Below, piece by piece: positions 1-6,269 of a stretch of 32,491 bases of DNA. Origin of the DNA: JBMNQS01 sp050944255 (GTDB lineage: Bacteria > Bacillota > Clostridia > Christensenellales > Maliibacteriaceae); contig JBMNQS010000017.1 in NCBI GenBank assembly GCA_050944255.1, positions 1 to 32,491 of the forward strand, given 5' to 3'. The notes beneath the pieces were generated by a model that saw only the letters and a list, made by a program, of their open reading frames with translations, did no database searches and was not told the DNA's origin. The translations under genes were made by a program, and so were the position numbers. Within the stretch, counting starts at the first letter, position 1. Each line of letters begins with the position of its first letter.

Positions 1-2
1 CG

Positions 3-602
3 CTGATCAAAAAGCTGCGGGAGATGGTAGACGGCGGCGTCATAGGCAAAGTGAGGATGGTCCAGTGCAATTTCGGCAGCACGAAGCCCTATGATGTGGA
101 CGATCGCTACTTTAATGCCGATCTGGCCGGCGGCGCGCTGCTGGATATCGGGGTGTACGCGGTGGCGTTTTTGCGCTACTTCCTGGACCAGAAGCCGTCG
201 GTGATCGTCACCAGCGCGGAGTTTGCGCCCACCGGCGTGGACGAGACCAGCGGCATCATCTTAAAGACGCCCTCGGGCATGATGGCCGTCTGCTCGCTGT
301 CGCTGCGCTCCAAGCAGCCCAAGCGCGGGATCATCTCCGGCGAGAAGGGCTATATTGAGATCGAAAACTACAACCGCGCCGAATCGGCGCTGATTATCCG
401 CGACGGCATGGAGCCCGAGACCATTTCGCTGGGCAGTACCGCGGAGGCGCTGGCCTATGAGGCGGAAGGCTTCCAGAAAGCCGTGGAGCGGGGCTATGAT
501 GAGACCATCTGCCAAAGCAGCGACGTCAATGAAATCCTCTCGTCGGTGCGCAACAGCTGGGGGCACGTCTATCCTTTCGAGGAGCGTTATTTGAACCGGT
601 AG
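3..602 (+). CDS. Gfo/Idh/MocA-family oxidoreductase, C-terminal part (5' end outside window)
   Basis: The frame is open from the first bases of the window, so this is the C-terminal ~199 residues of a longer gene. Members of the family are NAD(P)-dependent sugar, inositol or diol dehydrogenases of about 330 residues; the N-terminal Rossmann domain would lie upstream. Visible hallmarks of the C-terminal alpha/beta domain are the segment GGALLDIGVYAVAFLRYFL (the usual GG-x-LxDxGxY/H helix that lines the active site) and the later GEKGYIEIENY strand region. It ends in TAG at 600-602. About 190 bases separate it from the SDR gene downstream, on the same strand, and both could act in sugar or polyol oxidation. 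The exact substrate cannot be told from this part. Confidence 0.85.
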   Translation: MIKKLREMVDGGVIGKVRMVQCNFGSTKPYDVDDRYFNADLAGGALLDIGVYAVAFLRYFLDQKPSVIVTSAEFAPTGVDETSGIILKTPSGMMAVCSLSLRSKQPKRGIISGEKGYIEIENYNRAESALIIRDGMEPETISLGSTAEALAYEAEGFQKAVERGYDETICQSSDVNEILSSVRNSWGHVYPFEERYLNR

Positions 603-790
603 AGAGGCAAGAGCGGCCGGTAAGGACAAAAAGGCAGGCACCAAGGATGGACTGCCCCGCGATTTCCCGAAAGAGAGTCTGCAGGCAACCGAAGGCCCCT
701 TTTCCGGCGCTTTGCCGGCCGCATTTTCACCGGAGGGGCAGGATTCTTCGCCAGAATAAAGTCAGTGAGCCGAAAGAGGAGGTACATGCA

Positions 791-1546
791 ATGAAAGTTC
801 TTGTAACGGGCGCATCCGTGGGCATAGGCCGGGCGACGGCGGTGGCCTTTGCCGGGCGCGGGCACAGCGTCGTGATCAATTACCGCAAGGCCGAAAAGGA
901 CGCCGAGGAAACCCTGCGCCTGGTGGAGGCGGCCGGCGGCACCGGGTATCTGCTTCAAGCCGACGTATCGGACGAGGCGGACGCCGCCCGCGCCGTAAAT
1001 GAGGCGGCAGAGCTGCTGGGCGGCCTGGACGTGCTTGTCAACAACGCGGGAGTGACCCGCTTCATCCCCTTTTCTCAGCTGGACGACGCCACCGAGGAGG
1101 TCTGGACGTCGCTGTATAAAACCAATGTGGAGAGCATCTTTTTTTGCAGCCGCGCCGCCTCCAAGATCATGAAAGCGCAGCCGCAGGGCGGCGCCATCGT
1201 CAATCTGGCCTCCGTAGCGGGCATGCTGCCCAACGGCAGTTCCATCCCGTACGCGGTGACCAAGGCGGCCATCATCCACCTGACCAAATGCCTGGCCCGT
1301 GAGCTGGCCCCCGAGATCCGGGTTAATTGCGTGTCGCCGGGGGTGATACAGAACACCCGCTGGAACAGCACCAATCCCAATTTCGATCCGGAGGCCTTCC
1401 GGGCCAATACGCAGACGATACCCCTTGGCAAACTGGGCAACCCGGAGGATATTGCCGAGGCCATTTACTACCTGTGCAGCGACGCGGCCGGGTTCATCAC
1501 CGGCATCAATCTGCCGGTGGAGGGCGGCGCCAATGTCCGTGTATGA
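791..1546 (+). CDS. Short-chain dehydrogenase/reductase (SDR), FabG-like
   Basis: A 251-residue classical SDR, the normal length. The cofactor-binding motif TGASVGIG is at residues 7-14, NNAG at 84-87, the catalytic Ser at about 141, and Tyr154-x3-Lys158 in YAVTK. The C-terminal stretch ITGINLPVEGG is typical of FabG-like enzymes. The frame is open further upstream, but the ATG at 791 is preceded by GAGGAGG at a good distance and begins directly with the Rossmann strand MKVLVTGA, so it is the chosen start. The sequence fits either 3-oxoacyl-ACP reductase or a sugar/polyol dehydrogenase. The neighbouring Gfo/Idh/MocA gene, and the absence of fatty-acid synthesis genes, favour the second, but this is inference. 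Confidence 0.9.
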   Translation: MKVLVTGASVGIGRATAVAFAGRGHSVVINYRKAEKDAEETLRLVEAAGGTGYLLQADVSDEADAARAVNEAAELLGGLDVLVNNAGVTRFIPFSQLDDATEEVWTSLYKTNVESIFFCSRAASKIMKAQPQGGAIVNLASVAGMLPNGSSIPYAVTKAAIIHLTKCLARELAPEIRVNCVSPGVIQNTRWNSTNPNFDPEAFRANTQTIPLGKLGNPEDIAEAIYYLCSDAAGFITGINLPVEGGANVRV

Positions 1547-1593
1547 CGGCGGTTTTGCTCGTCGGTCGTATAGTTTCACGGGCATGAACCAAT

Positions 1594-1631
1594 AAAAAAG
1601 CGTCCCGCACGCGTAGGCGGGACGCTTTTTT
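1594..1631. terminator. Bidirectional rho-independent terminator
   Basis: A perfect stem AAAAAAGCGTCCCGC / GCGGGACGCTTTTTT with a short loop lies between two convergent genes. It has a T-run in both directions and probably ends both the SDR transcript and the HD-domain transcript. Confidence 0.9.
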
Positions 1632-1672
1632 ATGTTGTTTTACTTCCAGCGTTCCTGTAATTACCATCGACT

Positions 1673-2254
1673 CTATGCGCTGCGCTCAGATGCACTTTCT
1701 TCCTCGTAGGCGCGCATAGCCAGTATGGTTTCGGTAATCAGCCGGTCCAGATCCCATCCGAGCATCTCGGCGCCCTTTTCGATGACGTCTCTGGAGCAGC
1801 CGGCGGCAAAACTCTTGCTCTTATACTTTTTCTTCACGCTTTTGAGTTCCAGGTCCTGTGTGCTGCGGCTGGGACGCATCAGCGCCGCTGCCCATATGAG
1901 GCCCGTCAGTTCGTCCGCGGCAAAGAGCACTTTTTCCATGAAGTGTTCCGGCGCATGGGACGTTCCGCTCAGGCCGTAACCGTGACTCATGGCGCTGCGG
2001 ATCACCGATTCGTCCACACCCTCGTCGCGCAGGATGTCCTCGCCCTTGACGCAGTGTTCTTCGGGGTACCGTTCAAAATCTATATCGTGCAGCATGCCCA
2101 CCACGCGCCAGTATTGCTCGTTTTGCGCATCGTATGTCCTGGCAAAAAAGCCCATGACGGAGGAAACTGTCCGGGCATGCAGCCGGTGAAAATCCTCTTT
2201 GTTGTATTTTTCCAGCAGGGCCTGTGCCTGCTTCAGATCGGGAACTGTGCTCAT
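1673..2254 (-). CDS. HD-domain protein, predicted metal-dependent phosphohydrolase
   Basis: A 193-residue protein with the order of metal ligands expected for an HD domain: His26, the His56-Asp57 doublet in MLHDIDF, His91, and Asp114 in AADELTG. Such proteins hydrolyse phosphate esters or nucleotides; the substrate here is unknown. The start at 2254 is chosen because AGGAGTG lies 7 bases upstream. A longer reading to 2296 adds a basic leader with no good ribosome-binding site. The gene is convergent with the SDR and shares its terminator. Its upstream side faces the mobile element. Base composition is like the host. Confidence 0.85.
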   Translation of the reverse strand: MSTVPDLKQAQALLEKYNKEDFHRLHARTVSSVMGFFARTYDAQNEQYWRVVGMLHDIDFERYPEEHCVKGEDILRDEGVDESVIRSAMSHGYGLSGTSHAPEHFMEKVLFAADELTGLIWAAALMRPSRSTQDLELKSVKKKYKSKSFAAGCSRDVIEKGAEMLGWDLDRLITETILAMRAYEEESASERSA

Positions 2255-2438
2255 TTGTTGATCACTCCTTCGGTCCGGCTTTCGTTGCGCGCGCACATTG
2301 ATTGTGCCGCCTTGCCCACTACGTTAACATAAAAAAACGGGACAAGTCAATGCGCTGCGGGCCCATTGCTTCAGTATTTATGGAAATAAATCGCGTGGTG
2401 AGGAAATATTAAAAACTATAAGACAATTGGTTCATACT

Positions 2439-3755
2439 TTAAATAGTTGAAGACCGTTTATAACATTCTGGTGCGGCAGGGATGAAGCACGATATGAAAA
2501 ATTCCTGCAACGCAAAGCGTTGCAGGAATTTTGTAATGAAACGAAGTTTGTCTTGACAATTTAAGTAATGACAAAAACGTGCCGCGGGCAAAAGAATATC
2601 GAAAACCACAAGGTACGGTTCGCAATATAGGCTGCCCGGATGAAGAAACGGGGTGCCCGCAAAGCTATATGGCTTTGTGGGAAGAGGAGGAGCGACGCAG
2701 TGGTATGAAAAACCCCCAAACAATTGGGGGTTTTGAATAGAGCGAAGTTTGCCCCGACGTGGTGCACCGCCCGTACATAAATCCGAACCCTCAATATCAG
2801 CTATTGTAATGGTCTTTGTCCCGTCTTTGTAATTGAAGGTGAACACTATTTTATCATCATACAGATAAATAGCGTTGACGAAAATATCTATCAGCTTTTG
2901 CTGCTGCTCTTGGTTGGTAACGTCAATATCCCGGAACCTGTGCAGAAAAAAGGCAACCTGTTCCCTTGTCAGAAGTGGCCTGTGCATTTCCTCTTGAAGT
3001 ATGGAAACCTCTAAATCGCTCTTGGTCTGCTCCAGCTCGTCAAGCCGCTGCTTCGTGGAGGAATTGAAAATGCCCTGCTGGATAGCATCCAGCATATTTT
3101 TAATGCTCCGTTCCGTTTCCGCAAGCTGCTGTTTCAGGTGGGGAAGGCTGGTATTCTCTCTGGCCTGCAATTCCATTGCCGTGTCAATAATATACAGAAG
3201 CACGTTATCATCTTGGAGCATAGCGAGGGTTTCAGCCACAACGATATTTTCTATCCAATCCTTTTTCACCGTTTTTTTCTTGCAGCCCTGTTTTTTCTTG
3301 GCGGTGACGCATTTGTAATACTGATGGAATTTCCCCGTATGGCTCGTCCCGCTTTCGCCTACCATATAGGCTCCGCACTTGCCGCAAAAGAGCTTGGTGG
3401 TCAAAAGATATTGTTCCTCTGTAGCCTTGAAACGGGCCGGGGCCTTTTTGTTCTTAGCAAGCCGTTCCTGTACCCGGTCAAATAAATCCTTCGGTACGAT
3501 GGCAGGGATAGCGTCCGGTTCCACAATGTCCCGGTATTTGTATTCGCCTATGTAGCGGCGGTTTTTAAGCATCCTCTGAACACAGTCAATACGCATGGGA
3601 CGTTTACTGGCAGACTTCACGCCCTGTTCATTCAGCCAGTCCACAAGCTGCTTGATGGTCGCGCCCTGCGAATATCGGGTAAAGGCTTCCAGCACTAAAG
3701 GCGCGGTAATCGGGTCAATCTGAAAATACTGGTTCTCGTCAATGATGTATCCCAC
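2439..3755 (-). CDS. Serine recombinase C-terminal fragment (DNA-binding domains) with chimeric tail
   Basis: The open frame after the TAG, taken here from a GTG at 3755. It contains the recombinase domain, the zinc ribbon (LFCGKCGAYMVGE), a coiled coil and a C-terminal region ending in DIEGSDL. No obvious ribosome-binding site precedes it, so it may not be translated. Residues after EGSDL are rich in Cys, Phe and Pro, are encoded across two terminator-like hairpins, and do not look like a protein domain. Confidence 0.55.
   Translation of the reverse strand: MGYIIDENQYFQIDPITAPLVLEAFTRYSQGATIKQLVDWLNEQGVKSASKRPMRIDCVQRMLKNRRYIGEYKYRDIVEPDAIPAIVPKDLFDRVQERLAKNKKAPARFKATEEQYLLTTKLFCGKCGAYMVGESGTSHTGKFHQYYKCVTAKKKQGCKKKTVKKDWIENIVVAETLAMLQDDNVLLYIIDTAMELQARENTSLPHLKQQLAETERSIKNMLDAIQQGIFNSSTKQRLDELEQTKSDLEVSILQEEMHRPLLTREQVAFFLHRFRDIDVTNQEQQQKLIDIFVNAIYLYDDKIVFTFNYKDGTKTITIADIEGSDLCTGGAPRRGKLRSIQNPQLFGGFSYHCVAPPLPTKPYSFAGTPFLHPGSLYCEPYLVVFDILLPAARFCHYLNCQDKLRFITKFLQRFALQEFFISCFIPAAPECYKRSSTI
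2493..2550 (-). repeat. Hairpin module A (terminator-like), diverged partner of module B
   Basis: A 16-bp perfect inverted repeat (2498-2513 with 2517-2532, loop AAA) sits between conserved edges TATGAAAAA and CGAAGTTTG. Read on the minus strand the hairpin is followed by TTTTTCATA, so it could end minus-strand transcription. Module B, 211 bp away, has the same edges around a different stem. Confidence 0.6.
2704..2751 (-). repeat. Hairpin module B (terminator-like), diverged partner of module A
   Basis: An 11-bp perfect stem (2709-2719 with 2724-2734, loop ACAA) lies between TATGAAAAA and CGAAGTTTG, the same edges as module A. It is just outside the left attachment repeat, so it is probably flanking DNA and not element DNA. 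Confidence 0.6.
2775..2791. repeat. Left attachment-site direct repeat
   Basis: ACATAAATCCGAACCCT here matches 9177-9193 at 16 of 17 bases. It falls inside the recombinase reading frame, at the codons for EGSDL, so the frame downstream of this point is probably flanking DNA. Confidence 0.7.
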
Positions 3756-3827
3756 AGGCAGACCGCCGCCGTTGTATTTGCGTTTGAGGGCGTTTTCGGT
3801 AAGGCCCCGGATAACCTTTTCGGATAG

Positions 3828-4217
3828 CTAGGCAGAATAGAACTCGGCGTACCCTTCCAGCAGGGATTCCAGCAAAATTCCCGTAGAATCTTCGGCAATG
3901 GCTTCCTTTGCTGATACCACTTTCACGCCGTTTTTACGGAGGATAGCTTTGTTGTGGGCGCTGTCATATCGGTTTCGGGAAAATCTGTCCAGCTTCCAAA
4001 CAATCACCACATCAAACAGGTGCTTGGCGCTGTCCTTTACCATGCGCTGGAACTCCGGGCGGTGGTCGGTTTTCGCGGACATGGCCCGGTCAATATAAGT
4101 GGATAACACGGTAATCCCGTTGCGCTCGGCGTATTCCATGCACTCGCGGATTTGACCCTCGATGCTTTCCTCGCGCTGGCTGTCGGAACTGTAGCGCGCA
4201 TAAATAACACCTTTCAT
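3828..4217 (-). CDS. Serine recombinase N-terminal fragment (catalytic domain)
   Basis: A 129-residue product ending at the TAG. It holds the catalytic Ser region (ARYSSDSQ), the SIEGQ segment and VWKLDRFSRNRYD, but lacks the DNA-binding domains, so it should not recombine DNA alone. The ATG at 4217 is 2 bases after the stop of the upstream gene, indicating translational coupling. Confidence 0.7.
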   Translation of the reverse strand: MKGVIYARYSSDSQREESIEGQIRECMEYAERNGITVLSTYIDRAMSAKTDHRPEFQRMVKDSAKHLFDVVIVWKLDRFSRNRYDSAHNKAILRKNGVKVVSAKEAIAEDSTGILLESLLEGYAEFYSA

Positions 4218-4219
4218 TT

Positions 4220-4879
4220 TCAGCCCCCTTTCCTTTTACTATCTAACAGTTGCATCTTTTCTTCCATCAAATATTTTTGAGCTATAATAACGAGATGTTC
4301 TTTTTGTGCGACTAACGCCTCTGCTGCAGAAAGATAATTTTTGAGATGCTTATCGCGGGTTTCTATTGCTTCGGATATGAAGTCCAACTTCTCCTTTTTC
4401 TCGGATTCTATATCAATTGAAATTGATGCTTCGGAATTATTTTCCGCTTCTTTTTTCATAAGCTCTAAAGCTCTTCTGCTAATTTCCAATGCCCTTTCTG
4501 GTGTTCTTAAGCCATTGGTAAATAATTCTGCAAATGAATTTTCGGCTCGAATTTCTCTTGCTAACGAAATTGATTTATCCAAAGCAATTGAAAATTCTTC
4601 ATAGCATAAATTTTCTGGATTTATCATCAGTTTAATTTTATAGTATAGTGTTTCTAAGGAATAAAGTTTTTTATGTATATCCAAATCCTTCCCTTCGTAT
4701 TCTTCATCAGTCAGTGCCATAAAGGAGAGTTCGTGAACATCAAGAAGATGTATATATTCTGATAAATGCTCTAATATGAAATCCCTGCGTTTTTCATAAT
4801 CCACGGTGTTTAGACTATATTGGCGAGCAGATTGTTCGCTTTTTCGTAATGAATAAAGATTTATAAAGCCAAGTAACAA
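4220..4879 (-). CDS. Unknown protein with N-terminal hydrophobic segment and helical, acidic body
   Basis: I do not recognise this gene. It encodes about 219 residues from a TTG at 4879; no ATG or GTG is present between the preceding in-frame stop (4898-4900) and this point. Codons just before the TTG extend a hydrophobic stretch (IGVLGTLLLGFINLY), so a membrane segment may begin slightly upstream, or the true N-terminus may be lost. The rest is rich in Glu, Lys and Leu, likely helical, with a possible coiled coil near residues 150-210. It lies between the HTH gene (24-base gap) and the recombinase (2-base gap), in the same operon. It is clearly more AT-rich than its neighbours, suggesting separate acquisition as cargo. 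Confidence 0.6.
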   Translation of the reverse strand: MLLGFINLYSLRKSEQSARQYSLNTVDYEKRRDFILEHLSEYIHLLDVHELSFMALTDEEYEGKDLDIHKKLYSLETLYYKIKLMINPENLCYEEFSIALDKSISLAREIRAENSFAELFTNGLRTPERALEISRRALELMKKEAENNSEASISIDIESEKKEKLDFISEAIETRDKHLKNYLSAAEALVAQKEHLVIIAQKYLMEEKMQLLDSKRKGG

Positions 4880-4902
4880 TGTGCCTAAAACACCTATTTA
4901 AA

Positions 4903-5286
4903 TCAGCTATCCCCACTTTTATTACCCTCGCCTCCCATCATCTGCAACATTGTTTCTTTCAAGCGGGCGCTCATGGGGGAGTTAGGGTCAAAGCACATTT
5001 CCACAAACTGCTTCCATTCCTCTTTGTCCTTCATCTTTTCCCTGAACGCCTGCGGCTCATATTTGTATAACCTGCCTTGCGGATTATCGGTGCGCCCATA
5101 GATATAATCCATTGAAACATCAAAATAATCGGCATACCAAAGCATGGTTTTAATGGGCGGCTCGGCCTTGCCGTTTTCATAGCGATAAATAGCGGATTGC
5201 GTACAGTCTATTATATCGGCAATTTGCTTTTGAGATAAGTTCAGGGTTTCCCGTAATGTCCGCAATCGGTTTCCAACTTCATTCAT
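4903..5286 (-). CDS. Cro/CI-type HTH transcriptional regulator of the element
   Basis: A 127-residue protein with a classical XRE helix-turn-helix at about residues 6-60: LRTLRETLNLSQKQIADI, then QSAIYRYENGKAEPP. The C-terminal ~60 residues (KYEPQAFREKMKDKEEWK) are of a kind often fused to such regulators in clostridial mobile elements and have no assigned function. The start at 5286 has AAGGAGGG at good spacing; an upstream in-frame ATG would sit in front of this site and is less likely. It is the first gene of a minus-strand operon with the unknown gene and the recombinase, and has a strong promoter just upstream. It probably represses excision functions and its own promoter (inference). 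Confidence 0.9.
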   Translation of the reverse strand: MNEVGNRLRTLRETLNLSQKQIADIIDCTQSAIYRYENGKAEPPIKTMLWYADYFDVSMDYIYGRTDNPQGRLYKYEPQAFREKMKDKEEWKQFVEMCFDPNSPMSARLKETMLQMMGGEGNKSGDS

Positions 5287-5313
5287 GTGCCGCCCTCCTT
5301 TTACCACAGCTAT

Positions 5314-5342
5314 ATTATACGCTATTATCGATTAAAAGTAAA
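5314..5342 (-). promoter_or_regulatory. SigA-type promoter of the HTH-recombinase operon
   Basis: On the minus strand: TTTACT, 17-base spacer, TATAAT, about 28 bases before the HTH start codon. The spacer contains ATCGAT flanked by AT-rich sequence, a possible operator for the HTH protein. Confidence 0.7.
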
Positions 5343-5463
5343 TGCTAAAATAAAATTTATATGTGCTGCGCACTATAGGAGAAATGAGCAAAAACAATAG
5401 TTGCCTTTGCCCATTTTCTCTGCCGAAAGCCCGAACAGCAGAAGAGGGGTTGCGGCGGCACGC

Positions 5464-5578
5464 AAATAGGAAGGAAAGCGCCGATAGATAGGCGATTTCC
5501 TTCCTATTTGGTTTTGAGTAAACAGCGGTAGCAGATTACTCAAAACAGGGGTTTCCAAAGGGGGATTTATCCCCCTTT
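5464..5578. repeat. Cluster of three hairpins beside oriT
   Basis: Three inverted repeats in a row: 5464-5482 with 5491-5509 (18 of 19 pairs), 5511-5521 with 5536-5546 (11 of 11) and 5557-5565 with 5570-5578 (9 of 9, loop TTTA). None has a coding frame worth calling. They lie next to the oriT and probably belong to a DNA-processing or replication region. Confidence 0.7.
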
Positions 5579-5580
5579 CG

Positions 5581-5624
5581 GCACACGACTTTGCGAAGCA
5601 AAGTGTAGTATGTTATACCTGCCC
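5581..5624 (+). other. Origin of transfer (oriT), MobV/pMV158 type
   Basis: The sequence shows a 7-bp hairpin ACTTTGC-GAA-GCAAAGT (5588-5604) directly followed by GTAGTATGTTATAC. From established knowledge, the pMV158 oriT recognised by MobM has a similar AT-rich hairpin followed by TAGTGTG/TTATAC, with the nick between G and T. By analogy the nick here would be between 5612 and 5613. This fits the MobV relaxase encoded at 7475-8422, which is on the same strand but about 1.9 kb away and not immediately downstream. Confidence 0.75.
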
Positions 5625-5756
5625 TGCCGGGTGACGCGAAAAACGTATTGACACATGCGGGTCAATATGTTTTGAAGCGGCAGGAAAACGCGCCGGAGAT
5701 TTTGAGCGGGAAGCGAAAAAACTTCGGCCCGTTTTCAGTAAGGCGGGGCAGGTATA
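5614..5756. repeat. Long-range inverted repeat starting at the nick site
   Basis: TATACCTGCCC (5614-5624) is repeated inverted at 5746-5756. Between them lie a 12-bp hairpin with one mismatch (5641-5652 with 5661-5672) and a GAAAACG/CGTTTTC pair, so the segment could fold as one branched structure downstream of the nick. Confidence 0.55.
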
Positions 5757-5847
5757 CAGCCCCGTCCTTCGTTCTCCGCTGTGCCCCACATACTTTGAAA
5801 AAGGGCGGGTAAGCCGCAAAGAGGCTTACCCGCTCTTGATTACCATT

Positions 5848-5936
5848 TAGCACAAAGCTGACAGCCTGTCAAGAGCAAAGCCGCCAAAGGCGGTGGCGCT
5901 TCGCGCCACTCTTGACTGACCGTCGGCTTTGTGCTA
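5848..5936. repeat. Branched inverted repeat (cruciform with two internal hairpins)
   Basis: Two 28-base arms (5848-5875 and 5909-5936) pair at 24 of 28 positions. Inside are two hairpins: CCGCC-AAA-GGCGG (5881-5893) and TGGCGC-TTC-GCGCCA (5894-5908). A further hairpin, 5805-5815 with 5823-5833, lies just before. There is no T-run, so it is not a standard terminator. It may be a replication or strand-processing site. Confidence 0.7.
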
Positions 5937-5952
5937 TGCATGGAGTTAGGAA

Positions 5953-6099
5953 TCAAGCTAATACCAAATCAGCATTTGTATCTAATTCGTTGGGTTTTTG
6001 CATATGCCAACGAACAATTTGCCCGTATTTGATGTTGCTCTCACTGATTGCCGACTGGTCACGATTCCAGTATAAAGAAACAATTTGAACATCCTCCAC
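5953..6099 (-). pseudogene. Remnant of an RNA polymerase sigma-70-like factor (N-terminus only)
   Basis: From a GTG at 6099, preceded by AGGAGGGG, the first ~26 residues (VEDVQIVSLYWNRDQSAISE, then SNIKYGQ) resemble the N-terminus of small sigma factors found in clostridial elements, where the pattern is LYWxRxExAIxET-x-KYG. After KYG the usual continuation (core region 2) is missing; unrelated residues follow and the frame stops after 48 codons. A normal protein would be about 160-190 residues. I read it as a deletion remnant that kept its ribosome-binding site. Confidence 0.5.
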
Positions 6100-6269
6100 G
6101 CTACCCCTCCTTTTTATGAAAATAAAGGCCTTCACTTACTATAGACAAGATTTTTCGAGTGATATTCGCTAAGAAACGTATTTTGTCAAAAAGTTTTTAA
6201 TAGAGGGTCAAAATACATTTCGTTTTCCAGCTTGATAGAAGCATTTATTTCATGCAAGTAGAGTTAAGC

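Larger units (their letters stand above)
2439..4217 (-). pseudogene. Large serine recombinase (site-specific integrase) with in-frame TAG
   Basis: Read on the minus strand this is one continuous frame of about 592 codons broken by a single TAG at 3828-3830. The N-terminal part is the resolvase/invertase catalytic domain: MKGVIYARYSSDSQ with the nucleophilic Ser at residue 10 or 11, then the LDRFSRN motif. After the TAG come the recombinase DNA-binding domain, a Cys zinc ribbon (CGKCGAY, then further Cys) and a coiled-coil region. The context YSA-stop-LSEKVIRG suggests a Glu codon (GAG) changed to TAG. TAG serves as a normal stop in host genes (602, 19019, 22303), so recoding is unlikely. The last ~118 codons after EGSDL lie beyond the attachment repeat and are probably flanking DNA read through. 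It follows the unknown gene with a 2-base gap. Confidence 0.8.

Noticed and set aside
587..1585. A 332-codon minus-strand frame opposite the SDR gene
   Set aside because: It is the antisense of a clear SDR and its composition (Gly/Arg/His/Ala) is typical of shadows in GC-rich DNA.
2561..2794. A 77-codon minus-strand frame in another phase of the recombinase tail
   Set aside because: It overlaps the attachment repeat and a terminator hairpin and shows no domain or start signal.
3828..3830. TAG recoding or pyrrolysine readthrough in the recombinase
   Set aside because: TAG ends the host genes at 602, 19019 and 22303, and there is no sign of pyl genes; a simple nonsense mutation is the plainer reading.
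5613..5853. Two overlapping minus-strand frames of 60-70 codons
   Set aside because: They cover the nick site and hairpins, have no ribosome-binding site, and give Pro/Arg/Ser-rich products without a domain.
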